A stretch of 59,761 nucleotides of DNA, taken from an uncultured Bacteroidales bacterium. GTDB taxonomy: Bacteria; Bacteroidota; Bacteroidia; Bacteroidales; UBA932. Of the stretch, positions 50,341 to 58,786 are shown in pieces. Position numbers and translations under genes: made by a program. Below the pieces are notes generated by a model that was given only the letters and a program-made list of their open reading frames with translations, had not been told where the DNA came from and made no database searches. Positions within the stretch are counted from its first letter, which is position 1; every line of letters starts with the position of its first letter. The stretch is from assembly GCA_934725575.1 (NCBI GenBank), contig CAKVCK010000021.1, forward strand, positions 1 through 59,761, read 5' to 3'.

Positions 50341-52950
50341 TCAATATTTCACCACGGTAAACGAGTGTTTTTCAGTCCCCTGGCAAATCGTCACCGAATA
50401 TCTTCCCGGAGCGAGCCCGGACATATCGATTCTGGCCGGATCGAAAGCGCTGGCCTTGACCGCCGCCTCATAGACAGTGCGTCCAGTCTGCGAGACAATC
50501 TTCACGGACATATCCGCCGGATCGGCTCCGGTGGCTATGTTAAGGTAGTCCTTGACCGGATTAGGATAGGCGGAATATCCGGCTGAAGGGTCCCTCACCA
50601 CGACCTTGAAACCGATCTCCGCCGAAGCTCCGGCGGCATCCGAGGCCTTGACAGCAATTGTGCTGGAACCATACTTCAACACAGTTCCTATGACATTGCC
50701 GCCGTTACGGACAAGATGCACGGTCTGAGGATCGCTGGACGAGAGATCATATTCAAGGACCTCACCGTCAGGATCGTTGAAATATTCGTTCATATTCAGT
50801 ACAAATGTTTCTCCAAGATTGGTGATGAGCAGGTTGGAGGCATCCTTGATTTTCTCCGGAGAGTTGTTCGCCAGGATGGTGTAGGCGACGGCGAGTGATG
50901 TGGCGGCTCCGTAGGCATCGGTGGCGGTGAGTGTCGCTGTGTAGGTTCCAGGCCCCGCCGCAGGCGCGTTGATTGTGATTGTGGCCTCTCCTTTCTCGAT
51001 TCCGGAGAATGTGTCAGCCGCGCTTCCCGGCTTGTAGTCCGCGGTGATCGTGTGCCTGTCCGGGTCGGTTATGACAAGGTTGATGACCTTCTTCTCGTGC
51101 GAGCGCAGGATGATCTCCCCGGTGATGTCACTCTCGATGACAGGCGGGTTGTTGAACACTGTGTTGAACGCCACAGTCGGGGACGATTCACCATAGACGT
51201 TCATATAGGAATAGCCCACGATCCTCACGTAATATGTTGACGAGAAGTCCAGTCCCGTAAATGTAACCTTCTCTGTCTCTCCGATCTTGGCCTTTGACAG
51301 CACATTTTTCACCAAGGCTCCGGATATGGAGCTTTTCGACGGGTCGGCGTTCTCGACTAAGGACTTGTCCTTCCCGCAGATGACTTTGTAGCCATAGGCC
51401 GGATAGCCGTCGGAGTTGCCTTTTACCGTCCAGACAATGTCCACAGAGTTGGCTCTTACCGTGGTCTTGACATTGTCCGCCGTTCCGGGTTTGAAATTTT
51501 CGCCATAGTTCAATGCGGCCACAGCGTCCACAAGGCCTCCCGTACCGGACGGCACGATGTCCGAACGCCTGGTTTTCAGCAGTTTCTCCTTCAGCATATC
51601 GTTGGTGAAGCCTTGGTCACCACAAGCGGCCACAACCAAGGCGGCGACTCCGGACACGTGCGGGCAGGCCATAGACGTTCCTGACATATTCCCATAAGTT
51701 CCGCCGGGAAGGGTGCTGTAGATGTTTGAGCCGGGGGCTGCAAGATCGACAAAATCCCCATAGTTGGAATAACTTGCCTTGCTCCCGTTGCTCGTCAAAG
51801 CCGCCACGGCCACCACCGGTTCATAGTTCGCCGGAGCGCCGTTGGCAAGATTGTCATTGCCGGCCGCGAAGACCACCAGTCCCCCTTTCATAGGAGAATC
51901 CGGCAGTTGCTTACCATCCTTGTCACAACCGGCGTAATCAATGAAATAGTCGATGGCACGCTTGTCCCAATAGCCGATCTGCCTTTTAAGAGCATTCGCT
52001 CTCTCCTCGTCGCTGATCACTTTGTCTCCATTCGTGTCAACAACATAAGACCAACTGTTCTGGCAGATGACCGCCCCGTGATCCGCCGCCCAGATGATGG
52101 CGGAGTAAGTGCTGCCGCCTTTTGTCGTGGTCTTGCCGTTAGACACGACATCCCGGAATATCTCGCAGGACATAAGGGTAGTGCCATTCTTTCCTTTGGA
52201 AGCGTCTCCTCCAGCCACTCCCCGGATTCCCACGCCATTGTTGTTGACAGCCGCGATTATGCCGGCCACGTGGGTTCCGTGCCTTCCCGCCACAACAGTT
52301 CCGCTTTGATCAATGGTACTGTAATTTGTCTTGGAGCAGTTGCCGGCAAGGTCTGGATGTGCGATGTCAATGCCGTAGTCGATGACAGCCACGACCACCC
52401 GAGGATCACCAGTGGTATAGTTATTCCACACCGGAACGACGTTTATGTCATAATCTGAATAAGAGGAGTTGTAAAGTCCCCACTGATTCGAGAACAAAGG
52501 GTCGCTGAAGCCCGTAGGAACAATGGCGCGCTGGCTTTCGACCCGTTCGACACCGGGGATTGACTCCAGTTCAGCCGAGGCCCTTGTAGCCGGGACGGAA
52601 TCGGAATATTCAATGATGTAGCACTTGTGCAGCCCCGCCTTCCTGTGGCGTGACTCGAACTCTCCAGCATCAGGGAAAGCTCTTTCTATAGACTTGATAC
52701 CCAATTCGTCCAACGCCTGGTTCAACCCCATCGACCGGGTGACTACCTTTCCCTGCAGGAGGTCATTTTCGATCAAGGCTATCATCTCGTCACTGAATTC
52801 CACCAACGCGACTCCAGGCACAATAGAACGGTCAATGGATGAACCAGCTTCCGCAGCAGGTTCATCCACAACCTTTTCAAGCATATTCTCCTTGGCGCAG
52901 GACACGACAGCCATAAACGCCAATGCCAATAATATCCAATTCTTTTCCAT
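50341..52950 (-). CDS. S8 subtilisin-like protease with lipobox and T9SS-type C-terminal tail
   Basis: 869 residues. The lipobox (AFMAVVSCAKE, Cys about 18) is followed by an inhibitor-like propeptide (about 30-140). The subtilase domain has Asp in VIDYGIDIAHPDLAG (about 190), His in RHGTHVAGIIAA (about 223) and Ser in GTSMACPHVSGVAALV (about 423), giving a complete triad. Then come an Fn3-like domain (about 500-600), cadherin/Ig-like domains (about 605-785), and a C-terminal SAYPNPVKDYLNI ... GLAPGRYSVTI type-A sorting tail (about 790-869). The tail implies type IX secretion to the surface. Having both a lipoprotein signal and a T9SS tail is unusual. The gene is followed by the M3 peptidase. 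Confidence 0.93.
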   Translation of the reverse strand: MEKNWILLALAFMAVVSCAKENMLEKVVDEPAAEAGSSIDRSIVPGVALVEFSDEMIALIENDLLQGKVVTRSMGLNQALDELGIKSIERAFPDAGEFESRHRKAGLHKCYIIEYSDSVPATRASAELESIPGVERVESQRAIVPTGFSDPLFSNQWGLYNSSYSDYDINVVPVWNNYTTGDPRVVVAVIDYGIDIAHPDLAGNCSKTNYSTIDQSGTVVAGRHGTHVAGIIAAVNNNGVGIRGVAGGDASKGKNGTTLMSCEIFRDVVSNGKTTTKGGSTYSAIIWAADHGAVICQNSWSYVVDTNGDKVISDEERANALKRQIGYWDKRAIDYFIDYAGCDKDGKQLPDSPMKGGLVVFAAGNDNLANGAPANYEPVVAVAALTSNGSKASYSNYGDFVDLAAPGSNIYSTLPGGTYGNMSGTSMACPHVSGVAALVVAACGDQGFTNDMLKEKLLKTRRSDIVPSGTGGLVDAVAALNYGENFKPGTADNVKTTVRANSVDIVWTVKGNSDGYPAYGYKVICGKDKSLVENADPSKSSISGALVKNVLSKAKIGETEKVTFTGLDFSSTYYVRIVGYSYMNVYGESSPTVAFNTVFNNPPVIESDITGEIILRSHEKKVINLVITDPDRHTITADYKPGSAADTFSGIEKGEATITINAPAAGPGTYTATLTATDAYGAATSLAVAYTILANNSPEKIKDASNLLITNLGETFVLNMNEYFNDPDGEVLEYDLSSSDPQTVHLVRNGGNVIGTVLKYGSSTIAVKASDAAGASAEIGFKVVVRDPSAGYSAYPNPVKDYLNIATGADPADMSVKIVSQTGRTVYEAAVKASAFDPARIDMSGLAPGRYSVTICQGTEKHSFTVVKY

Positions 52951-53214
52951 CCTCATTCACTATGCCGTCCACTTTTACGGCAAAGAGAACATAAATATCG
53001 GAATAATTTTCGTATAGACAAGCGGTCACGACCGTCCGGCTATACGAAACGGACTGGATCAGAAGCGGCAGCCGAGCCCGAATGGGACTCTGGAATATTC
53101 ATAAGTCACAACCAACAGGCCCTATATCGCAGTGTCGGTGACATCCGAAGGGACAGGGGACTTTTTGAACAGCCACGCGGAAATAACATCGTATATCGCC
53201 ATTGATGACATTAA
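52951..53214. other. Intergenic region between the S8 gene and MITE copy B
   Basis: No gene supported. A compound inverted repeat TTTCGTATAG ... CTATACGAAA (53008-53017 and 53040-53049) encloses a second stem CGGTC-AC-GACCG, a cruciform-like structure. No T-run follows it on either strand. Confidence 0.5.
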
Positions 53215-53450
53215 GAAGCTGTTTTGATTTGTTTGAAATGTTCTTTGAGGTGAAAAAATCTTCATCTTCTTCCCGCTTCTTCAGTCAGATAGTACCACTA
53301 TCTTCCTTGAAAGAAGCGGTCGAACCTGAAGTTTTTCACTCTCAACCCAGCGCCCGAACCGAGAGCAATCGAACTTGTTCGGATTGCCGAGGTGAGTAGC
53401 AGGGGAAGAGCTTGCTCTTAATCCTCAAACAAACAAATCAAAACAGCTTC
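53215..53450 (-). mobile_element. 236-bp MITE-like element, copy B
   Basis: Reverse-oriented copy of the element at 38318-38553, with the same length and termini. Flanked by 3-bp direct repeats TAA (53212-53214 and 53451-53453). About 10 substitutions from copy A by eye. Located between the S8 protease gene and the susD terminator. Confidence 0.88.
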
Positions 53451-53574
53451 TAAATCACACCTGATGGAAGAAATCATTAATATTGAAAATGGACCGTACC
53501 TTCTGAACCCGTGACGTAGGTATAATTCAACTATCAATGTACGACAATCGCCGAGTTTGCTGTAATTGGACGGC

Positions 53575-53607
53575 AAAAAAAATGGGGAGTGACATAGGTC
53601 ATTCCCC
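53575..53607 (-). terminator. Terminator of the susD gene
   Basis: On the minus strand TGGGGAATGAC-N4-GTCACTCCCCA followed by T8. It lies 24 bp after the susD stop codon. Confidence 0.85.
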
Positions 53608-53631
53608 ACTTTTATAATATGGATAATCCGA

Positions 53632-55278
53632 CTATTCCGGTTTTTCGCCAGTGCCGCCGATGGCTCCGTTGTAGAGGGTCTCACGCTCTGGAACCACGTA
53701 GGTCCAACCGTTGTTCTCGTCAACACCGATCTTGATCGCGATGGCGGAGTGGATGCTGCCACCATTGGCAAGAGATCTTCTGTCGACAGGAAGCTTCCAG
53801 CGTTTGTAGTCGCTGAATCCGAATCCTTCACCCCAAAGCTCAAGCTCACGATAGTTCCTGATATCCTTGATCAGGGCGTCGCCGGTCGCGGTGCAGGTGT
53901 AGGTGGTTCTGCCTGTCTCAACATTCAGTTTGTTGAGGGCTGCCTGTGCCGCGCTCTCGTTGCCAAGGTAGTAGTTGGCCTCGGCCTCGATGAGAACCAT
54001 CTCGGAGGTCCTGATGAACGGGAGATATCCGACACCCGGAAGTCCGAACACATAGTATTTCATATGGTCGCCAAGACGATAGTATCCTGCCAAATGAGGT
54101 GCGTCGAAACCTTTCACGGCGTGATTTGCGATGTATGCTTTGACCTCGGCATAGAGTTCCTTATTAAGAATCTCCTGTTTGCCACCGTTGATTGTAAAAC
54201 CAAGGTAACCTTGTGTCTTGTCAACATCTCCGTCTTTGTAGGATGGGAATTTGTCAGTGGTGAGGAACAGGGCCTTGCGGACATCATTGTTATCAGTGAT
54301 CTGGTCTGTCAGATCAATGTTGATTCCGCCTGCTCCATTAGGCTGTTTGAATGAATAGTATCCATTGCAAGAGAACATAGTTCCAAAAGCCCAATACCAG
54401 TTGTTTTCGGTCTCATCACCGAAACTACCGAGAATCCATTCGCTGTTAGGTCTGCAGAAACCATCGTTATAATCCGCGCCTTTGACAAGGGGATAGTTGT
54501 CTTCAGCAAGTTTAGCCTCTGAAAGAGCCTTGGAGTAATCCTGTTTGGTCAGGGCGGCTCTGGCATATACTGCGTGGGCTACGTTCACGTTAGGAATCCA
54601 TACATCTCCCTTGTTGCGGGTTACACTCGTCTTTCCGAAGTTGGCGATAGCTTCTTCGCAGTCAGCATAGATCTGAGCGTAAACCTCAGCCTGGGAAGAC
54701 ATAGGAAGATCACCGGTTGACTCGTCAAGCCTGAGCGGGACTCCATCAGTCGCACCATTGTTGGAGTCAACCCAACGCTTTGCATAGTACTGGAGAAGTT
54801 TCTGGTAGCAATATGCTCTGAAAGACAGTGCTGAGCCTTTTATGAATGCCTTTTCCTCGTCGGTGGCTGAACTGTCGTCGATCCTCGCCAGAATTGTGTT
54901 GGCCTGACTGATAAGGTTGTAGTAGTAATACCAAGCGTAGAAGCTGTACTTGCTGATCTTGTTGTTGCAGAATCCCATATTGTGAACTGTTGACCAACCT
55001 GACGCATAGGCGTTGTAGGTGTAGTCCTGGCTCGGATAGTTCTCGAAGAGACGGATCACTGCGCTCTCACCGCAGTCTCCCTGGCTACCCATATACTGCT
55101 GAGTGCTCATAGTCCTGGCGATTCCGTTCAAGGCGGCGTAAGCATTGCTGAAGTTAGAGATTGCCAAATCGGCGCTGACGGAATCAGTCGGGGTGGTGTC
55201 AAGATAATCTTTACCGCAGGATGACACGATGAGCGCACCGGCGGCGAAAACACCTAATATTTTAACAAAAGATTTCAT
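53632..55278 (-). CDS. RagB/SusD family nutrient-binding lipoprotein
   Basis: 548 residues from MKSFVKILG (an ATG five codons earlier is possible). Lipobox ALIVSSCGK (Cys about 21). SusD-like features: DYLDTTPTD after the anchor, TPR-rich helices with KGSALSFRAYCYQKLLQYYA, VAHAVYARAALTKQDYSKAL, and the C-terminal IRNYRELELWGEGFGFSDYKRW. It should form the lid over a SusC transporter and bind a glycan or peptide at the surface. The upstream SusC gene lacks its N-terminal third, so this SusD has no intact partner here. Terminator downstream; no dedicated promoter is visible upstream. Confidence 0.94.
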   Translation of the reverse strand: MKSFVKILGVFAAGALIVSSCGKDYLDTTPTDSVSADLAISNFSNAYAALNGIARTMSTQQYMGSQGDCGESAVIRLFENYPSQDYTYNAYASGWSTVHNMGFCNNKISKYSFYAWYYYYNLISQANTILARIDDSSATDEEKAFIKGSALSFRAYCYQKLLQYYAKRWVDSNNGATDGVPLRLDESTGDLPMSSQAEVYAQIYADCEEAIANFGKTSVTRNKGDVWIPNVNVAHAVYARAALTKQDYSKALSEAKLAEDNYPLVKGADYNDGFCRPNSEWILGSFGDETENNWYWAFGTMFSCNGYYSFKQPNGAGGINIDLTDQITDNNDVRKALFLTTDKFPSYKDGDVDKTQGYLGFTINGGKQEILNKELYAEVKAYIANHAVKGFDAPHLAGYYRLGDHMKYYVFGLPGVGYLPFIRTSEMVLIEAEANYYLGNESAAQAALNKLNVETGRTTYTCTATGDALIKDIRNYRELELWGEGFGFSDYKRWKLPVDRRSLANGGSIHSAIAIKIGVDENNGWTYVVPERETLYNGAIGGTGEKPE

Positions 55279-55305
55279 ATTCAGTACTTTCATTTAAAGT
55301 TTGGA

Positions 55306-57503
55306 TTAAAGATCGAGGGTCACACCTAAGTTGAACACACGTGCTGTTCCGTAGGTATCGTTGGAACCACCGGTGAAGTCATACTGAGGGTTCATACCCT
55401 TGAGTGAGGTAATGGTGACAAGGTTCTCAACACTTGCGTTGAGGATAATGCCTTTGACATTGATCTTGTCAGTCAATCTCTTAGGAATGCGATAGCCGAG
55501 GTTGATGTTCTTCACCACGAAGTAAGATGCATCCTGAAGCCAGCGGCTGCTGGTGGACATAAGACTTGCGTATGAGCTGTCATAAACCTTCCCTCCGAGG
55601 CTGTAGGTGAAGAGGGCGCTGAGCGTGAAGTTCTTCCAGGTGATGGCTGTGTTGAATGAACCATAGACCCAAGGAAGCGCAGAACCGCACCAGTCACGCT
55701 TTGCATAGTTGTAATCGTAGGTGTACTCTGTTCCGTTGATGTTGACAAGTTCCCCAGCTTTCTCCGCTTTATCCCTCAGATCAGGGTCAAGAGTATAGAC
55801 CGAATAACCATTTGTCTGGTCAACACCCTTGAACTGATAGGTGTAGAACTCGTAGATTGAGTGTCCTTCCTCGTACCTGCGGATTCCGGCGGTGATAGGG
55901 TCGTTGTTAGGAAGGGTGACGATCTTGTTCTTGAGGAAGGTGGCGTCAAGGCCTACGTTCCAAAGCCAGTGACCATTTCTGATGATGTCATAGTCTGCTG
56001 ACAATTCTATACCACGATTGGATACCGAACCGATGTTCTGACTGATCGCAAGGTTCCAGCTGTCTTCTTGATGTGACCAGGAACCGGCTGAGAGAGGAAG
56101 CGGCACATCGAAGAGAAGGTCCTTTGACCTCTTGTCGAAGTAGCCTATGCTGAAGTTCAACCTATCGAAAGCGCGGCCCTCGACAGCGACATCAAATGTC
56201 TGTGTGGTCTCCCAGTGGATGTCATTGGCCGGAAGGCTGCTCTTGATAAGGGCGGTGTTTCCACCATTCTTGTCAATCTCGTAAAGAGCCTGATAGCCAT
56301 AGAAACCTACACCGGCGTCATTACCAACCTCTCCGAACGCGGCGCGGAGTTTGAGGGCGTCGAGCTTATCTACATTCTTCATAAAGTTCTCCTTCTTGAT
56401 GTTCCAGTTGGCACCGACCGAGAAGAAGTTACCCCAGCGGTTGTCAGGGTGGAACTTGGATGAACCGTCACGGCGGAAGGAAGCGTCGAAGAAGTACTTT
56501 TCGGCGAAGTTGTAGCGTGCGCGTGCGAGGTAGGACTCAACCCTATAGGTGTCATTTGCGCCTGTAGTATAGGAATCCGTAAGGAAGTTGCCCAGTACGA
56601 TGTTGCCAGGAACAGCCATATTGGTGTTCATTGAGGTCTGGTACTTTCTGAGATATGAATAGTTTTCGTGACCAGCGAGGACATCAACGTGGTGCTCACC
56701 AAAGTTTCGCTCCCAATTCAGCATCTGCGAAAGGGTGTAGTCGTGGTAGCGGTAGTGGGTGTCGGTGAAACGTCCGTTGTTTGTGGCACCGTCACCGATC
56801 TCAGGGTTGTTGTACTTCTCTGTGGATGTCGTCGAGTGGTTCACGATACCCTTGACAGTGGCCGAGAATCCGTAAGGCAGGGTGATTGTGGCGTATGCCT
56901 GGCCACCGAGGACGTTACGGTGAGAGTTCTGCTTGTCGGTCCTGAGCTCGTAGGCGATGTTTCTGTTGTCCAGATAGCTGGCTCTGGTATCATACTGCTT
57001 CTCTCCGTTGGCGTCAAGCGCGAACGAGCCGTCAGCGTTGTGGAGATAATAAGGATAGATAGGAGCCGTGTATCTTGCGATGTAGAACGGGTTGGCATAG
57101 TAGCTTCCGGTAGCGTTATCGTTGAAATTGCGCTCTGAGACAGTGGCGTTCACGTTTACTCCAGCCTTGAACCATTTGTTAGGGGTGAATGAGGTGTTGA
57201 TACGACCAGTCATTCTTTCATAGTCGCTGCCTACGATGTAACCCTGCTCATTGGTGTAGCCGAGGGAGGCGTACACATTGAATTTGCTGGAAGCGACACT
57301 TCCTGAAATCGAATAGTCCTGACGATAGCCGGTGCGCTCCACAGCGTCGAACCAGTTGAGGTCGTCATAGACGGTCTTCCTCTTGGCCACAAGCTTGCCG
57401 TTCGCATCGAAAAGTGCCTTGTCGTCTCCATCGAAGATATTCAGTTTGGTGTAGCTGGAGATAAGGTGCTCTGAAGCATATGCTCCTGCCGCAGCGGCAT
57501 CAA
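55306..57503 (-). pseudogene. SusC/RagA-type outer-membrane transporter, N-terminal part missing
   Basis: About 730 residues of a SusC barrel remain. They start abruptly at LDAAAAGAYASEH and continue with IFDGDDKALFDANGKLVAKR, FNVYASLGYTNEQGYI, and FFDASFRRDGSSKFHPDNRWGNFFSVGANW. The end is GMNPQYDFTGGSNDTYG ... FNLGVTLDL. Missing are the signal peptide, the CarboxypepD_reg domain and the TonB plug, roughly 250-300 residues. Upstream, the same strand reads into the HipA-type kinase, which is cut at its catalytic loop. An open frame through the junction exists by chance (hipA DNA in another frame), but would give no export signal. Either a deletion fusion or an assembly chimera. Confidence 0.85.
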
Positions 57504-58118
57504 GTCCGAGTTGCCGGTTATCCACGAAAACAGCACAATCTCCCAGAAGCGCTGGACATCCAGAAGCGGAGCGGAAGAGAGCATGCTCACCACGGCTGAC
57601 AATTGAGAATACGAGCCAAGGTATTTGTGTTCTGTGAGTCTGTTTGTAAGCTGGCACATGTCCAGCATAGAGTATTTCTGTCCTTTCGGGCCTCTGTCCA
57701 TCCTTTTGGTGATGTATGCGAGTTCTCCGTCTGACATTCTGATCAATCCGTGTCTGGCAGTGCGGATCCCCGAAGCCTCCGCCATGTTCATTGTCACATT
57801 CTCCAATTCCGGCATTGACTTGTAGGCAGGGCTTTGCGGTTTGAGAATGTATCCTCCCCACAATCCCACAATAGTCAGCCTGTCCTCTTCGTTGCGGCCT
57901 CCCTTGTTGATGTCCAGAGCCAGTTTGGCCTGAACCCCGGTCACCGAGGTGCTGGACTTGATGACTTCGAATGCCAGTTCCGAAATGTTATCCCTTGAAT
58001 ATGGCAGTACAGGCACTTTCGGATGTCCGAAAAGCCTTTTCGCACATGATGAATGATAGTCCCTCTCGCCTTCCTTCAAGGACTTGCCGCAGCAGAAGCA
58101 TAGATTATTTGTCTCCAT
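57441..58118 (-). pseudogene. HipT/HipA-C kinase truncated in the catalytic loop
   Basis: Native sequence runs from METNNLCFCCGKSL to FSWITGNSD (about residue 205, plus 57504); the remaining 20 codons are read-through of susC DNA. The kept part has the cysteine cluster CFCCG ... HSSCAKRLFG, TSVTGVQAKLALDI, the ATP-lid region VGLWGGYILKPQ, and LLDVQRFWEIVLFSWITGNSD. In HipA kinases this loop continues as MHLKNFS and is followed by the metal-binding Asp, so both key residues are lost and the kinase should be dead. The start overlaps the preceding gene. Third gene of a hipB-hipS-hipT-like set. Confidence 0.85.
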
Positions 58119-58437
58119 AATGCTCTCTCACGCTAAGATTACCTATGCAGTCCTTACAACAAGCCAGCAGTAAGGACATCCTGTCTCTTGGATCTATTTT
58201 CCAGGATTTGTGGACAATGTCAAGCAACCATCCTTCCGGGATCAGTCCATCGAAGACGGGGAACATCATTTCTTTTGAATATTCAGACTCGGTCAACGGC
58301 ATTGTCGGGCTGATGGCCTTGGCTCCCGCAGATTTCAGGTAGTTGCCGTCATAAGAGAAATGGTACCCTTCCGAATCTTCTGTCAGAATCCCACAGAATG
58401 AGTCGTCAATGTAAATGTCAGCCTTTTCATCATTCAT
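58105..58437 (-). CDS. HipS/HipA N-terminal-domain-like protein
   Basis: 110 residues from MNDEKADIYID (ATG 58437, overlapping the HTH gene stop in ATGAATGA). It matches the N-subdomain 1 of HipA: DDSFCGILTEDSEGYHFSY, AISPTMPLTESEYSKEMMFPVFDGLIPEGWLL, and DRMSLLLACCKDCIGNLSV. In tripartite HipBST modules this domain is a separate protein (HipS) that neutralises the kinase HipT. Its own stop overlaps the kinase ATG, so the three genes are translationally coupled. Because the kinase is truncated, this protein is probably a left-over antitoxin. Confidence 0.85.
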   Translation of the reverse strand: MNDEKADIYIDDSFCGILTEDSEGYHFSYDGNYLKSAGAKAISPTMPLTESEYSKEMMFPVFDGLIPEGWLLDIVHKSWKIDPRDRMSLLLACCKDCIGNLSVREHYGDK

Positions 58438-58627
58438 TGATCTTATGCGCCTGAAGTTCCTCACCGAAGAGCTTAAGCACTTGATTGACTTTGTCTAACC
58501 GGACGGTGTTCTTACCGTTTTCCAGTTCCCTGACGAACCTGACACCGACCCCGGATCTTTCTGCCAGTTCAATCTGGGTCAGTCCGAATGTTTTCCTTTT
58601 TTTACGAATATGTTCCCCGATACTCAT
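58430..58627 (-). CDS. HipB-like helix-turn-helix repressor
   Basis: 65 residues from MSIGEHIRKKRK (ATG 58627); an upstream in-frame ATG at 58660 lies in the operator/promoter. Cro/C1-type HTH: IRKKRKTFGLTQIELAERSGVGVRFVRELENGKNTV. It is expected to bind the two TCCCTTTCGGG boxes upstream and repress the module, with the HipS/HipT partners as co-repressors. First gene of the three-gene set; coupled to the next by overlap. Confidence 0.88.
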   Translation of the reverse strand: MSIGEHIRKKRKTFGLTQIELAERSGVGVRFVRELENGKNTVRLDKVNQVLKLFGEELQAHKINE

Positions 58628-58644
58628 TTCAAACGAAAATATAG

Positions 58645-58696
58645 TCCCTTTCGGGTACAAAAATAATGAAAATTCGTTAATATCATCCCTTTCGGG
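58645..58696 (-). promoter_or_regulatory. HipB-type operator pair and promoter
   Basis: Two identical boxes TCCCTTTCGGG at 58645-58655 and 58686-58696, spaced 41 bp (about four helical turns), each a TCCC-N4-GGGA-like dyad. The minus-strand -7 box TATTTTTG (plus 58658-58665) lies between them. The layout suits cooperative autorepression. Confidence 0.65.
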
Positions 58697-58786
58697 ATTG
58701 TTTTTTGCCGTGTGTAATCTGCCAAGAAAGATAACGAAGCCTTCCTGCCGCCGAGTTTGCCGAACAGTCTTTGCCGGATAATCGAC

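Larger units (their letters stand above)
1779..58284. repeat. Dispersed palindrome GAATATTC, at least 24 copies across the window
   Basis: Found by eye at 1779, 1800, 4758, 5448, 7059, 17291, 18099, 20118, 20655, 25146, 27013, 27645, 32308, 33523, 34400, 41587, 41988, 42152, 42401, 48290, 49944, 52604, 53093 and 58277 (start positions). About one copy would be expected by chance in 60 kb at this composition. Most copies are inside genes in otherwise GC-rich codon context. None were seen in 7.1-17.2 kb, 34.5-41.5 kb or 53.2-58.2 kb. Confidence 0.8.

Noticed and set aside
55306..57861. One continuous 851-codon reading of susC including the upstream hip DNA
   Set aside because: The first ~120 codons are out-of-frame hip kinase DNA; the fused frame is accidental and lacks a signal peptide.
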